This document shows, piece after piece, positions 6,982-16,026 of a stretch of 41,608 nt of DNA (position 1 is its first letter; every line of letters begins with the position of its first letter). The position numbers and the translations under genes were made by a program. The stretch is taken from NCBI GenBank assembly GCA_025352665.1, contig JANXSM010000009.1, positions 1 to 41,608 of the forward strand, in the 5' to 3' direction. Source of the stretch: Rhodospirillales bacterium. GTDB taxonomy: Bacteria; Pseudomonadota; Alphaproteobacteria; Acetobacterales; Acetobacteraceae. The notes beneath the pieces were generated by a model that was not told the DNA's origin, did no database searches, and saw nothing but the letters and a program-made list of their open reading frames with translations.

Positions 6982-9263
6982 GGCGAAAGATGCAACTGGC
7001 GGCGCAGCCGCGCGCTGGGATCGGTCGAGCCGGACGGCTGTTGCAGTTGCAGTTGCAGCGGCACGGCGGCAGCCGCGTTCAGGCCCTCCCGCAGATCCTG
7101 GGTCAGGGCGCGCGCGTCGCGCTGGTCGTGCACCACATGAGGCGTGATCAGCACGAGCAATTCGGTACGCGCGCGCACGTTGCTTTGCTTGCCGGCCAGC
7201 AGGCCCAGGATCGGCACGTCCTTCAGCCAGGGAATTCCGGAATTGCCCCGCGTGTCGTTGTCACGGATCAACCCGGCCAGGCCCACCGTCTGTCCGTCCT
7301 GGATCACCACGCGACTGCGCACCGCGCGTTCCTGGAAGGTGGGAGAGTTGATGCCGGTGGTGGTCGGTCCGGTGGGATCGACATCGCTGACCTCCTGCGA
7401 AATATCCAACGTCACTAGCCCGCCGCTGTTGACCCGCGGCGTGACCTCCATGATCACCCCCGTCTCACGGTAGTCGATCGAGTTGATCACCGGTGAACCC
7501 GAGGTGATCGTGCTTTGCGACGACTGTGTCAGGAACGGCACGATATTGCCGACCTGGAGGCGGGCACTTTCATTGTCGAGCACCAAAAGCTGCGGGCTCG
7601 ACAGCACCTTCACCGTGGTCACCGCCTGCAACGCACTCAAGGCGCTTTCGCCGTTTGCCGACCCGAAAACGAAGCCGTTGACCGCTGAGGTGATCGGGTT
7701 GACGGGAATTCCTGTCGTGACCGAGCCCAGGGCGCCGGCCAGGCCGCCACCACGAAAGAAGAACTGCGTGCCGTATTGCAGCGTGTCGTTCAGCGTCACC
7801 TCGGCGATGGTCGCGTCGATCCGAACCTGCAGCGGCAAGATGTCGAGCTTTCGCAGTGTCGCCTCGACCGTGTCCTGCTCCTGCGCCGTGCCATAGACGA
7901 GCAATGCGTTGTTCTGCGGATTAGGGATGATGCGCATCGTGTCGGTGTTCGACGCCGTGTCGGACGGATCGAGACCGCCGAGCAGCGGGTTGGCCTGGCC
8001 CTGGCTTTGCGCTTGCGCGCCGCTGGCGGCGGCCGGATCCTGCACCGCCTGCTGGGTGATCGTGCCGCCGCTTTGGCCCAGGCCACCGGGAATGGAGTTC
8101 GTGCCGCTGCTGCGCAGACCACCGCCGGCGCCGGTGCTCCCACCCGTTGTGGAAGTTTGGCGCCGTGCCGACCCGCCAGTGCTCGGCGGACTTGGCTGTG
8201 CGGTGACATGGCCGGGGGTGAAGGCCTGCTGGAGCACATTGGCGATGTCGTTGCTGCGACTGTTCTGCAAGTAGAACACATGCCATACGCGCACGCTTTG
8301 CCGGCGCGCGCGTTCCACCAGGCCGTAGACGCGCCGGACGTCCTCGATGTAACGCGGCTGGGACGAAACCACGAGCACCGCGTTGATCCGCTGCATCGGC
8401 ACCACCCTCACCGCACTGGAAAGCGCGCTGGCGCCGCCGGGGCCGCGAAACGCATCCTGCAGCGCCTGCGAAAAATCCTTGGCGTCTCCAGCGGTCACCG
8501 GAAGCAGCGCGTAAGATTGCCCGGCCAGAATGTCGATGTCGAAGGCGGCAATCAGGGTCAACAGTGTCGCACGGGTGGAGGGGTCGCCGCTGACCAGCAG
8601 CGCATTGCGCGCGGCGTCGGCGACGATCTTGCCGCCGTTGGCGACGAAGGGTTGCAGCACGCGGGCCAAATCCTCGGCGGAGGCGAAACGCAGCGGCACG
8701 ACGGCACTGCCGGCCGATCCGGCTCCATCGGCAAGACCGGCCGCCGAAGCAGCGGCTGCCGCGGGTACCACGCGATACAACCCGTCGGCCTGGACCAGAG
8801 TGGCGCCATTCTGTGCGAGCAGGGACTGCAATGTGGGGATCAACTGGGTTCGAGACAGCGGCAGCACCGTGCGCAAGGTGGCCGTGCCCCGCACCGCGGG
8901 GTCGATTGTGTAGTTCACCCGCAATGTTGCCCCCAGGATCTGGGCGACCACCTCGCGAATGTCGGTGTCCACAAAGTCTAATGAGATGTCTCCCCCGGCC
9001 GCACTGCTCGGCGAGGTACGGATCTGCACTTCATTCGGGGCCACCACGCTGATCTGTGGGGTCGGTGCCGCATTGGGCGAGCCCACCGGGCCGTCCATTC
9101 GCAGCGAGGCAGACGAGGTTGGCGACAGCGAGGTAGGCTGTGTGGCGCTGCCGTCATAAGGGATGATGTGGGTGAGAGTACCCTGCGTTGCCTGGCAGCC
9201 GGACAACATCACCAGGCACAATGCAATAACTGCAGGGCCAGGTTGCGGCTTTTCAAATTTCAT
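6978..9263 (-). CDS. gspD: Type II secretion outer-membrane secretin GspD
   Basis: A 761-residue secretin that forms the outer-membrane channel. The N-terminus has a lipoprotein signal with lipobox LSGC (Cys23), so the protein may reach the outer membrane as a lipoprotein. Domains in order are a Pro/Ser-rich linker (about 30-85), N0 (about 90-165), N1-N3 modules (about 185-480) and the secretin barrel (about 490-710). Barrel marks are VPFLTQ, ETGVIMEVTPRV and GQTVGLAGLIRD. A Gly/Ser/Gln-rich insertion at about 351-432 interrupts the third repeat module; many secretins have a shorter one. The start overlaps the previous stop by 4 nt (ATGA). No pilotin gene is visible nearby. Confidence 0.96.
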   Translation of the reverse strand: MKFEKPQPGPAVIALCLVMLSGCQATQGTLTHIIPYDGSATQPTSLSPTSSASLRMDGPVGSPNAAPTPQISVVAPNEVQIRTSPSSAAGGDISLDFVDTDIREVVAQILGATLRVNYTIDPAVRGTATLRTVLPLSRTQLIPTLQSLLAQNGATLVQADGLYRVVPAAAAASAAGLADGAGSAGSAVVPLRFASAEDLARVLQPFVANGGKIVADAARNALLVSGDPSTRATLLTLIAAFDIDILAGQSYALLPVTAGDAKDFSQALQDAFRGPGGASALSSAVRVVPMQRINAVLVVSSQPRYIEDVRRVYGLVERARRQSVRVWHVFYLQNSRSNDIANVLQQAFTPGHVTAQPSPPSTGGSARRQTSTTGGSTGAGGGLRSSGTNSIPGGLGQSGGTITQQAVQDPAAASGAQAQSQGQANPLLGGLDPSDTASNTDTMRIIPNPQNNALLVYGTAQEQDTVEATLRKLDILPLQVRIDATIAEVTLNDTLQYGTQFFFRGGGLAGALGSVTTGIPVNPITSAVNGFVFGSANGESALSALQAVTTVKVLSSPQLLVLDNESARLQVGNIVPFLTQSSQSTITSGSPVINSIDYRETGVIMEVTPRVNSGGLVTLDISQEVSDVDPTGPTTTGINSPTFQERAVRSRVVIQDGQTVGLAGLIRDNDTRGNSGIPWLKDVPILGLLAGKQSNVRARTELLVLITPHVVHDQRDARALTQDLREGLNAAAAVPLQLQLQQPSGSTDPSARLRRQLHLSP

Positions 9264-9865
9264 CGTTTCGGTGCCGCCGGGATCGGAATGTTAGGTGGAT
9301 TGCGTATCAGGTCAAAGCCGGTCGGTGAGGCGCCTGGCCGGAGCAGGCCAGGACTATCAGGTCGGGCGGCCGCGCCCTCCGATCCTGTCGCGAAGCTCGG
9401 GCGGATCTGGCGTGGACCGTCGGGTCCCGTTACGGTCACACTGCCTTCGTCAATCCGCGTGATGGTATAAACGCCGAGATGTCCGCCTTCGGCAATGGTG
9501 ATGGGCCGGGCGCCCTCGGGTCCGGCAAAGATCGCCCGCCGGCCCGCAGGGCTCACCAACACGCCGGACAGCCGCGGCAGGCCAGCCGCGGCTGGACCGG
9601 GACCCACCGCGGTCGGCGCGACCGGTCGCCGGTCTGCGTTGAACAGCGGGTGCGCCAGAATGGTTGAAACCCAACCTGGGACAAACTTTGCGGTGTCGGC
9701 GCCATCGGATTGGAGGCCCCTCGCGGTTTGCTGGGCGGAACCCGCAGGCCTTGGCGCGGGCGGGCCATCATTCACGGACGGACCGTTCGTGACAAACTCA
9801 ATCGCCACCAGTCCGGCAAGCATCACCGAGACAGCGAGCAAGACTGGGATGGTGGCCCGGGTCAA
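9260..9865 (-). CDS. T2SS inner-membrane protein, GspN/GspC-like
   Basis: A 201-residue protein with one N-terminal membrane segment (IPVLLAVSVMLAGLVAIEF), then a Pro/Ala-rich periplasmic linker and a small beta-rich domain. The motif ILAHPLFNADRRP followed by LSGVLVSPAGRRAIFAG resembles the GspN/GspC homology region that contacts the secretin. No PDZ domain is present. No other GspC candidate exists in the cluster, so this protein may link the inner-membrane platform to GspD. It starts with TTG, overlapping the gspM stop (TTGA), and overlaps gspD by 4 nt. The T2SS context is certain; whether N or C is the better name is open. Confidence 0.7.
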   Translation of the reverse strand: MTRATIPVLLAVSVMLAGLVAIEFVTNGPSVNDGPPAPRPAGSAQQTARGLQSDGADTAKFVPGWVSTILAHPLFNADRRPVAPTAVGPGPAAAGLPRLSGVLVSPAGRRAIFAGPEGARPITIAEGGHLGVYTITRIDEGSVTVTGPDGPRQIRPSFATGSEGAAARPDSPGLLRPGASPTGFDLIRNPPNIPIPAAPKR

Positions 9866-10422
9866 CTGGAACCCGTTCTGAAACCGAAAACCGCGAAGGA
9901 GGCATTGATGGAACGGTCTGTGCCGAACAGCACGGCAGTTCGCTCCATCTGCACATCATCGATCAACATGCGCGGCGTTGCCTCATCGATCGATTGCAGA
10001 AAGCGGGTCATCACCGGCCAGACCCCGGCCACGTTCACGCGCAAACCGATGCGGCGATAGCCGTTGACGGGCTCGGCCGGCAGCGCCTCGGCACTTGTCA
10101 GCGTGACACCCGCGTTGCGCGCCATGTCCTGTATCCGCTCCTGCAAGGTGGCCGCGGCGACGGCGTCGGAGGCTCCCTCGATGAACAGGCGCACAGGCTG
10201 GCTGGCCGAAGCGGTGTCGATCTGGCGTTGCAGAGCGGGCAGCGTGGCCGCCACAGCTTCCATGCGGCCGGCCAAGGCCTCGCGACGGCTGCGCATTTCG
10301 GCCAGATCGTCACGCCAGGCCAAAAGCGGCGACACGACCCCGAGCCACAGGACGGCCATCGCGACAACCGTGATCGCACAGGCGAGTGCGCGGCCGCGAG
10401 GGCCGGTTGGCAGAGCGGTCAC
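9862..10422 (-). CDS. gspM: Type II secretion protein GspM
   Basis: A 186-residue inner-membrane platform protein. It has a short cytoplasmic N-terminus, one membrane helix (ALACAITVVAMAVLWLGVVSPLL), a coiled segment (residues about 35-75) and a small periplasmic ferredoxin-like domain. This is the usual GspM layout, and it should pair with GspL. I place the start at GTG 10422 because it overlaps the gspL stop as GTGA; the frame is open further upstream only because it runs inside gspL. It ends in a 4-nt overlap with the next gene. Sequence conservation is weak in this family, so the call rests on topology and position between gspL and gspD. Confidence 0.82.
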   Translation of the reverse strand: MTALPTGPRGRALACAITVVAMAVLWLGVVSPLLAWRDDLAEMRSRREALAGRMEAVAATLPALQRQIDTASASQPVRLFIEGASDAVAAATLQERIQDMARNAGVTLTSAEALPAEPVNGYRRIGLRVNVAGVWPVMTRFLQSIDEATPRMLIDDVQMERTAVLFGTDRSINASFAVFGFRTGSS

Positions 10423-11459
10423 AGGCCAAGCTCGGCGCGGATCGAGAACAGATCCGATCCTGAGGAATCGGCCCGTGTCACAGGTGTCAGAAACGCGGGA
10501 TTGCGCAGCGTCGGTTCCGCGGCCAGCAGGCCGATCAGGCGTGCGGCACGGGCCGACTGGCCGGTGAACGTCAGTTGCCGCTGCCGCAATGAGAGGGCGG
10601 TCAGCCAGGTGTCGTCCGGCAGGATCTCGGTCAGGGCCGCCAGCGCTTGCAGCACGTTGCCGACCCGCGCGGCATCGGCTGCGAACACGTCGGCGCCGCC
10701 GGTGTCTGCAGCAATGCGCTTGCGCAGCGCATCCACCTGGGCCACTCGGGGCTTCAACCGTTCGATCCTGGCCTCGGCGGTCGCTATGGCCCGGGCGTTC
10801 AGCGCCAGGGGCGTGGTGATGACGGCGACCGCCAACACGGCGCAAACCGCGGCTGTGGCACGCAGCGCGACGCGGCCGCCTGCCGGCGCCAGCTTGCGGG
10901 TCAGCGGGATGTGACGCGGCGTGCGGTCGGCGCCCGGCGCCATCAGCATGACCGGCTCCATGCCAGCTTCGTGCAATACGGCAAGCCAAGGTTCGAGCGG
11001 CGCCTTGGGCAGCAGCGACAGGCGCACCTGCAGCGTGGCCCGTTCGCGATCACGGCGGATCAACTGCCATGCCCAGAACAGCGAATCTGCGGAGAAGGGT
11101 GTTATCCGGTCCATCTCATAGCCTAGCACGCGGTCGAGGTCCGCCTCGGCCGCAAGCGGCAGCGTCACATCACGTTCGAGCAGCAGGCTCGGGGGAAGCT
11201 GCAGCAGCACGATCTTTGGCATACGCGGCCCCGAGGCAGCCGCGCGCAAGGCGGGCATACCGGTCGGTGCGAGAGAAAATACGCCGAGCGAGGTTTCGGC
11301 GCGCCTCACCCGGCGTACAAGTTCCACCAGCACTTCGGCGTCCTGCGTCACGACACGCAAGATCGTCGCGTCAGCGGTCATGTCGTCCTGGCGGGTTAAC
11401 CGGGACGGCAATACATCCAGTATCTGGCTGGCCCACCAGTGAAAGAATTCCGATAGCAT
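10419..11459 (-). CDS. gspL: Type II secretion protein GspL
   Basis: A 346-residue bitopic inner-membrane protein. The cytoplasmic part (about residues 1-195) has the actin-like fold seen in GspL/PilM, with KIVLLQLPPSLLLERDVTLP and VLGYEMDRITPF. One membrane helix follows (about 210-235), then a periplasmic PilN-like domain with a coiled start and the stretch LTEILPDDTWLTALSL. GspL recruits the ATPase GspE to the platform. I chose ATG 11459 (MLSEFFHWWASQ, a family-like N-terminus); a GTG at 11483 would add eight residues. It overlaps gspM by 4 nt. A 111-nt gap to gspJ upstream is the largest in the operon. Confidence 0.88.
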   Translation of the reverse strand: MLSEFFHWWASQILDVLPSRLTRQDDMTADATILRVVTQDAEVLVELVRRVRRAETSLGVFSLAPTGMPALRAAASGPRMPKIVLLQLPPSLLLERDVTLPLAAEADLDRVLGYEMDRITPFSADSLFWAWQLIRRDRERATLQVRLSLLPKAPLEPWLAVLHEAGMEPVMLMAPGADRTPRHIPLTRKLAPAGGRVALRATAAVCAVLAVAVITTPLALNARAIATAEARIERLKPRVAQVDALRKRIAADTGGADVFAADAARVGNVLQALAALTEILPDDTWLTALSLRQRQLTFTGQSARAARLIGLLAAEPTLRNPAFLTPVTRADSSGSDLFSIRAELGL

Positions 11460-11570
11460 GAGTGTGGTGAACGCTCCGGTCACTGCGTGCGGGTGGCGAG
11501 TCTCGTCCCTCCCAAGGACTACGTCATCGCCGGTATAGTGGATGCAGCCAAACCGGGGAAGAACGCCGCC

Positions 11571-12170
11571 TCACCGCGGCTTGGACCGCATCGGGGCTGC
11601 TACCAGCGGCGGCCAGCGCCGCGCGTCCCCGGGCGGAAAGACAATCCCGATCCGAATGAGGTCTGGCAAATCCGGGCCCTGCCAGGCGTCGTGCCAGCCG
11701 CGCGCGCCCTGCTGGTCGCGACCCCAGTAGGAAATCATCAGGCGATCCACGCCGTTCAGCAGCACGCTCTGCTCGGGCGGCGGCGGCGCCTGCAGCCGGG
11801 GTGCGTGCAGATAGGGGAGCCAGCGCAGCAGCAGCCGATGGGCACCATCCACGCCCAGGGCAACCTGCGCCTGGCGGGGACGACCGCGGGCGGCTGCAGA
11901 AAGATCGGTCACCAGGCTCAGCGTTGCGGCTGTGCCCGTGATTTCGGCTGGTACCGTATCCCGGCCCGGGTCGGCCTGTTCGATCACGCGGCGCAGCACC
12001 CGCTCCACCGCGTCCGCATCGCCATGGCTGCGCAGAGCCTGCTGCTGCATGTCCCACGTCCGTGTACCAAACCGCACCGCCTGCGCGAGGCCCGCCAGCA
12101 CGAAGCCCAGCACAATAAGGGCCACCAGGACCTCCAGCAGCGTGAAGCCAGCTTGTCTGCGCGGTGTCAC
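11571..12170 (-). CDS. gspJ: Type II secretion minor pseudopilin GspJ
   Basis: A minor pseudopilin of about 199 residues. The prepilin motif QAGFTLLEVLVALIVLGFVLAGL starts near residue 6; GspO would cut after Gly, and Glu5 is present. The globular part fits GspJ in length and features (AVERVLRRVIEQADP, LLLRWLPYL, VDRLMISYWG, LPDLIRIGIVFP). I set the start at GTG 12170, 10 nt after the gspI stop. TTG 12176 is equally possible, and GTG 12212 would add 14 residues but overlap gspI by 32 nt. No strong ribosome site separates these options. It acts at the pseudopilus tip with GspI and GspK. Confidence 0.87.
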   Translation of the reverse strand: MTPRRQAGFTLLEVLVALIVLGFVLAGLAQAVRFGTRTWDMQQQALRSHGDADAVERVLRRVIEQADPGRDTVPAEITGTAATLSLVTDLSAAARGRPRQAQVALGVDGAHRLLLRWLPYLHAPRLQAPPPPEQSVLLNGVDRLMISYWGRDQQGARGWHDAWQGPDLPDLIRIGIVFPPGDARRWPPLVAAPMRSKPR

Positions 12171-12180
12171 GGCCAATTTC

Positions 12181-12612
12181 TTACGGCCCCTGGGGCAGGG
12201 TAAAGCCGACACGCTGGGTGTCGAGTTGCAAGCTCCGCGCGGTTTCGCCGACGCCCCATGAAACGGCTACGCTGATGGCGAACAATGTCGGCAACTGCGT
12301 GCCGGCCTCGACAAGGCCGGGCGGTGGCAGCGCCGTCTGACGCGTTGTGATCACGGTATGCCACCGAAATCCACCGCCATCGTCGCCGGACTGTTCGCCG
12401 GGGACGATGGCACTGCCGTGGCCGATGGCCGCCAGGCGAGAGCGGGCGCGCGAAATGGCATCCTCATACTGCGTGGCAACGCGGACCGACAAAATCCCGT
12501 CGATGGCACCGCGATAAAGCACGCTGAGCGCCATCGCCGCGATGATAAAGGCAACCAACACTTCAAGCAGGGTGAAACCGGCCTGCCCGATGTCGGCGGA
12601 TCTACGGGGCAT
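12181..12612 (-). CDS. gspI: Type II secretion minor pseudopilin GspI
   Basis: A 143-residue minor pseudopilin. The prepilin motif GQAGFTLLEVLVAFIIAAMALSVLY sits at residues about 9-33 with Glu5 present. The helix continues into ISRARSRLAAIG, followed by a short beta domain. GspI usually nucleates the pseudopilus tip with GspJ and GspK. Its ATG lies inside the end of gspH (11-nt overlap), and gspJ begins about 10 nt downstream. Assignment as I rather than H or J rests on size and on its place between gspH and gspJ. Confidence 0.87.
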   Translation of the reverse strand: MPRRSADIGQAGFTLLEVLVAFIIAAMALSVLYRGAIDGILSVRVATQYEDAISRARSRLAAIGHGSAIVPGEQSGDDGGGFRWHTVITTRQTALPPPGLVEAGTQLPTLFAISVAVSWGVGETARSLQLDTQRVGFTLPQGP

Positions 12613-13048
12613 CGAGGAGACCCACGCGTCCCGTCAGCCAATCTACGGCCACCCGCATCGTGCTCGCCCCCTCGGCCAGTGCGATGACACCGCCGGACGC
12701 ACTGCCATCCGGTGCGAACAGGATTGTGGCGGGCGGTGCGTCGCCGGCTACCGCAGTCATTGTCGCGCGCACGGGGGGCGAAAGCGGGTGAAGGGGGCCG
12801 CGATCAATGCGCCAACCGTGCTGCGGTAGGTCGAGCACGAACGCGACGTCGTGGTTGGTTGCGATCGCCTGGCCACGGGCGCCGCGCAGGGCCTGCATCA
12901 TCTGGCTTGCCTCGGACCGCAGGTCCAGTCCCGCCGGGCGCGCGGGACCGTGTGACAGCACGAGCCCGCCAACGAGGCCCAGGATCACCAGGACCACCAG
13001 CACCTCGATAAGCGTGAAACCGGCCTGCTGCTCAGTTCGCGAGGTCAT
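12602..13048 (-). CDS. gspH: Type II secretion minor pseudopilin GspH
   Basis: A 148-residue pseudopilin with the prepilin segment QAGFTLIEVLVVLVILGLVGGLVL close to the N-terminus (cleavage after Gly, Glu5 present). The stretch ASQMMQALRGARGQAIATNHDVAFVLDL is the GspH family helix-to-sheet region. It ends in VDWLTGRVGLLDAP. GspH is thought to sit between the GspI/J/K tip and the GspG shaft. Its start overlaps the gspF end by 17 nt and its end overlaps gspI by 11 nt. In many T2SS operons gspG sits between gspF and gspH; here it is missing from that place. Confidence 0.9.
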   Translation of the reverse strand: MTSRTEQQAGFTLIEVLVVLVILGLVGGLVLSHGPARPAGLDLRSEASQMMQALRGARGQAIATNHDVAFVLDLPQHGWRIDRGPLHPLSPPVRATMTAVAGDAPPATILFAPDGSASGGVIALAEGASTMRVAVDWLTGRVGLLDAP

Positions 13049-14255
13049 TAAGGCTCAGCATCGCCAGCAGCAGCGACGACACAATGCCCGCGACCGCCGC
13101 CCCCATCACGACGGTGATCACCGGCACCAGCAGAGACACCAGCCGCTGCACGCCCAAGCGGGATTTCTCCTCATGGATGTCGGCCGCCCGCAGCGCCATC
13201 GGACCGAGTTGTGCCGTCTCTTCCCCAAGTCGCATCAGATTGATCGTTCGCAGCGGAAACACATCCGCCTTGGCCAGCGCCGCGGAAAGTCCCGCACCGC
13301 CTTGTGCCGCCACCGACGCGGACGAGACTGCAGCGACGGCCGCAAGATTGCCAATGCTGCCCCGCACGATGCCCAGAGCGGACAGCAGCGGAACACCGTT
13401 GATCAACAAGGTTCCGAGGGTGCGCGCAAAGCGCGCGGCCAGCACTTCGCGCACCAGGCTACCGATCACCGGAATGCGCAGCACCACCCGATCGGCCAAC
13501 AGGCGTGGCCCCGGGCGCAGCAGAAGCTGGCGAATGGCGAGGCCAGACAGGATCGCCGCCAGTAAAATCCACAGCCCATAGGCGCCGACGAAATCACCGG
13601 CAGAAATCAGCGCCTGCGTGGAGGCAGGCAGAGCGGCACCGTTCTGGGCAAACAGCGGCACGAATTGCGGGAGCACCTGCGTCAGCAACAAGACAATGGA
13701 CCCAATCGCTGCGACCAGCAGCAGGCTGGGGTAGATCATCGCCGATGTCACCGTCGCGGCCAGCGCCCGCTGGCGCTCGATGAGCGAGGCGAGATGCTCC
13801 AATGTGGGTGCCAGCGTGCCGCCGGCCTCGCCGGCTCGCACCAAGCCGACATAGAGCTTTGGAAAGCTGCGCGGATGCTGCCCCAGGGCTGTTGCGAGCG
13901 GCGCGCCATCGCGCACGGTGTTGCGCAGCTTGCCGATCACCCCGGCCACTCTCGTGTTGGGAGCCGTCTCCACCAGGAAACGCAGGGTGCGATCCAGATC
14001 CTGGCCGGCCGCGAGCATGATCGCCAGTTCGCGGGTGAAATTGGCGACCTCCTGCCGGCCCAGTGCGCGACCACGGCCGAACTCCATCGCAAGCAGGCCG
14101 TCAATGAAGCTGTTTCCTGCTGCAGGTTCCACGCGCATCAGGATGCTGCCCTGCCGATGCAGGCTGGCGACCACAGCCGCTTCGTCATCGACCTCTAGCG
14201 TGCCGCGCTGGGTCTCGCCGGCGGAGTTGATGGCGGTGAAGTTGAACAGCGGCAT
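13032..14255 (-). CDS. gspF: Type II secretion inner-membrane platform protein GspF
   Basis: A 407-residue polytopic platform protein. It starts with the usual GspF N-terminus (MPLFNFTAINSAGETQRGTLE) and has two repeats of the T2SSF domain, about residues 65-190 and 270-395. The family marks are FTRELAIMLAAGQDLDRTL, LYVGLVRAGEAGGTL and its counterpart NLMRLGEETAQLGPM. Three membrane segments are evident, near residues 165-190, 215-235 and 370-395. It links the ATPase to the pseudopilus base. The ATG shares its A with the gspE stop (TGATG), so translation is probably coupled to gspE. Confidence 0.95.
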   Translation of the reverse strand: MPLFNFTAINSAGETQRGTLEVDDEAAVVASLHRQGSILMRVEPAAGNSFIDGLLAMEFGRGRALGRQEVANFTRELAIMLAAGQDLDRTLRFLVETAPNTRVAGVIGKLRNTVRDGAPLATALGQHPRSFPKLYVGLVRAGEAGGTLAPTLEHLASLIERQRALAATVTSAMIYPSLLLVAAIGSIVLLLTQVLPQFVPLFAQNGAALPASTQALISAGDFVGAYGLWILLAAILSGLAIRQLLLRPGPRLLADRVVLRIPVIGSLVREVLAARFARTLGTLLINGVPLLSALGIVRGSIGNLAAVAAVSSASVAAQGGAGLSAALAKADVFPLRTINLMRLGEETAQLGPMALRAADIHEEKSRLGVQRLVSLLVPVITVVMGAAVAGIVSSLLLAMLSLNDLAN

Positions 14256-15988
14256 CAGGCCGCTTCACGGATGCTGCGTACCACTTCCTCAAGCGTGGTG
14301 GTGCCGTCCAGCGCCGCCGCGAGACCGGCGTCGAACATGGTCACCATCCCCGCGGCAACCGCTGCGCGTTCAATGTCGTTGTGGTCGCCTCTTGCGAAGA
14401 TCAGCCGCTCGACAGCAGCATCGGGCGCGAGGAACTCGGCGATGGCCTGACGGCCGCGAAAGCCGGTGTTGCGGCAGGCAGGGCAGCCGGCGGCGTGCCA
14501 TAGCGTGATCGGCCGCCTGGTTGTGTGCCGGTCGAGTTGGAAGCGGTCGATCAACGCCTGTGGTGCTGGTGCTTCGTGGCGGCAGGCGGTGCACAGGCGC
14601 CGGACCAAGCGCTGGGCCAGAATGCCGCGAAGCACCGCTGTCATCAGATAGTCCTCCAGCCCCATGTCCCGCAGCCGGGGAATGGTCGCGGCGGCGGAAT
14701 TCGTGTGCACCGTGGAGAGCACCAAGTGCCCGGTCAGCGCCGCCTGCACGGCGATCTGCGCGGTCTCGATATCGCGAATTTCACCGACCATGATCACATC
14801 CGGGTCCTGGCGGAGGATCGAGCGCAAAAGACTGGCAAAGTTCAGTCCGATCTGCGGCTTGACCTGGATCTGGTTGATGCCCTGCAACTGGTACTCGATA
14901 GGATCTTCGACCGTCACCACCTTGCGCGAGATCGAGTTGAGCGCGAGCAGGGCCGTGTAAAGTGTTGTGGTCTTGCCGCTGCCGGTGGGGCCGGTGACCA
15001 AAAGGATGCCGTTGGGCAGTTCCAGAGCGGCCGACAGCTTGCCGATGACGGCAGGGGCCAAGCCCAATTTGGCATAGTCGAACGCCACCGTGCTGCGGTC
15101 GAGCACTCGCAGCACCACGGTTTCCCCGTGCAGCGAAGGAATGGTGGAAACCCGGAAATCGATCTCGGTGCCGCGCACGGCAAGCTTGATGCGCCCGTCC
15201 TGCGGCAGCCGACGCTCGGCAATGTCCAGACGGGCCATGATTTTGATGCGCGATGTGATCGCCGTTGCAAGGCGGGCAGGCGGCGATTCAGCCTCCTGCA
15301 GCACGCCGTCATAACGGTAACGCACGCGGAGCCGATCCTCGAAGGGTTCGATATGTATGTCAGAGGCCTGGGTCTCGACCGCGCGAGCGATGATCTGGTT
15401 CACCAGCCGAATGACCGGCGCCTCGCTGGCGAGGTCTTTCAGCCGTTCCGCATCCTCTTCCGAGGGAGCTGCGTCATCCGGCCGGCTGTCGTCTGGCGCG
15501 GCGTCGGGATAAAGCCGCTCGAAGGCCGCCTCCAGGTCAATCGGCACGGCCACTTCGAGTGTTACTGGCAGGCCAGCCGCCACGGCGATCGACTGCGGCG
15601 TAAAAGTGTCGAGTGGGTCGGCGACCGCGACAACCAGCCGGCCGTTCTCGACCGCCACCGGCAAGGCGCGGGCGGCACGCAGGAAACGCGCGGATAGTCT
15701 CTCAGGAAACAGAGGATCGGCCGGATAGCGCGGGGCTGTGACAACGCGCAGGCCGAGGTGGGAGGCAAATGCATCCGCCAGGGCCCGCTCGGTGGCGAGG
15801 CCGAGTTGGATCAGCACGACATCCAGGCGTTGCCCGGTTTCAGTTGCGATGTGCCTCCCACGGTTGACCGCTCGGCCATCGCACCCACCATGTGCGACCA
15901 GCAGCGCCACGACAGCTTCAATCGGAGAGGTTACCTCGGAGTCAGCATTCCTCACGACAGGCCTGCTTGCGCGTTCATCGGTCGGCAT
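14255..15988 (-). CDS. gspE: Type II secretion ATPase GspE
   Basis: A 577-residue cytoplasmic hexameric ATPase that powers pseudopilus assembly. The N1E domain (about 20-150) is followed by a short acidic linker and the N2E/C-terminal ATPase core. Walker A is GPTGSGKT (333-340), the Asp box is near VVTVEDPIEY (357-366), Walker B is DPDVIMVGEIRD (395-406), and the His box includes LSTVHTNSA. The four-cysteine zinc site has CTAC (466-469) and CPAC (502-505). It is the first gene of the minus-strand gsp operon, 38 nt from the divergent gspO, so a promoter should lie in or near that gap. No clear -35/-10 pair was seen there. Confidence 0.97.
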   Translation of the reverse strand: MPTDERASRPVVRNADSEVTSPIEAVVALLVAHGGCDGRAVNRGRHIATETGQRLDVVLIQLGLATERALADAFASHLGLRVVTAPRYPADPLFPERLSARFLRAARALPVAVENGRLVVAVADPLDTFTPQSIAVAAGLPVTLEVAVPIDLEAAFERLYPDAAPDDSRPDDAAPSEEDAERLKDLASEAPVIRLVNQIIARAVETQASDIHIEPFEDRLRVRYRYDGVLQEAESPPARLATAITSRIKIMARLDIAERRLPQDGRIKLAVRGTEIDFRVSTIPSLHGETVVLRVLDRSTVAFDYAKLGLAPAVIGKLSAALELPNGILLVTGPTGSGKTTTLYTALLALNSISRKVVTVEDPIEYQLQGINQIQVKPQIGLNFASLLRSILRQDPDVIMVGEIRDIETAQIAVQAALTGHLVLSTVHTNSAAATIPRLRDMGLEDYLMTAVLRGILAQRLVRRLCTACRHEAPAPQALIDRFQLDRHTTRRPITLWHAAGCPACRNTGFRGRQAIAEFLAPDAAVERLIFARGDHNDIERAAVAAGMVTMFDAGLAAALDGTTTLEEVVRSIREAA

Positions 15989-16026
15989 GCTCCATGGCAG
16001 ACGTAAATTGTCGCTGTTGAAGCCAA

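Noticed and set aside
7776-8981. 401-codon open frame on the plus strand inside gspD
   Set aside because: Antisense shadow of the secretin gene; it has no recognisable domain, and gspD on the other strand is unmistakable.
10423-10989. Upstream extension of gspM to 10989
   Set aside because: This part runs inside gspL in another frame, and the translation is low-complexity Arg/Gly-rich; GTG 10422 with GTGA coupling is the better start.
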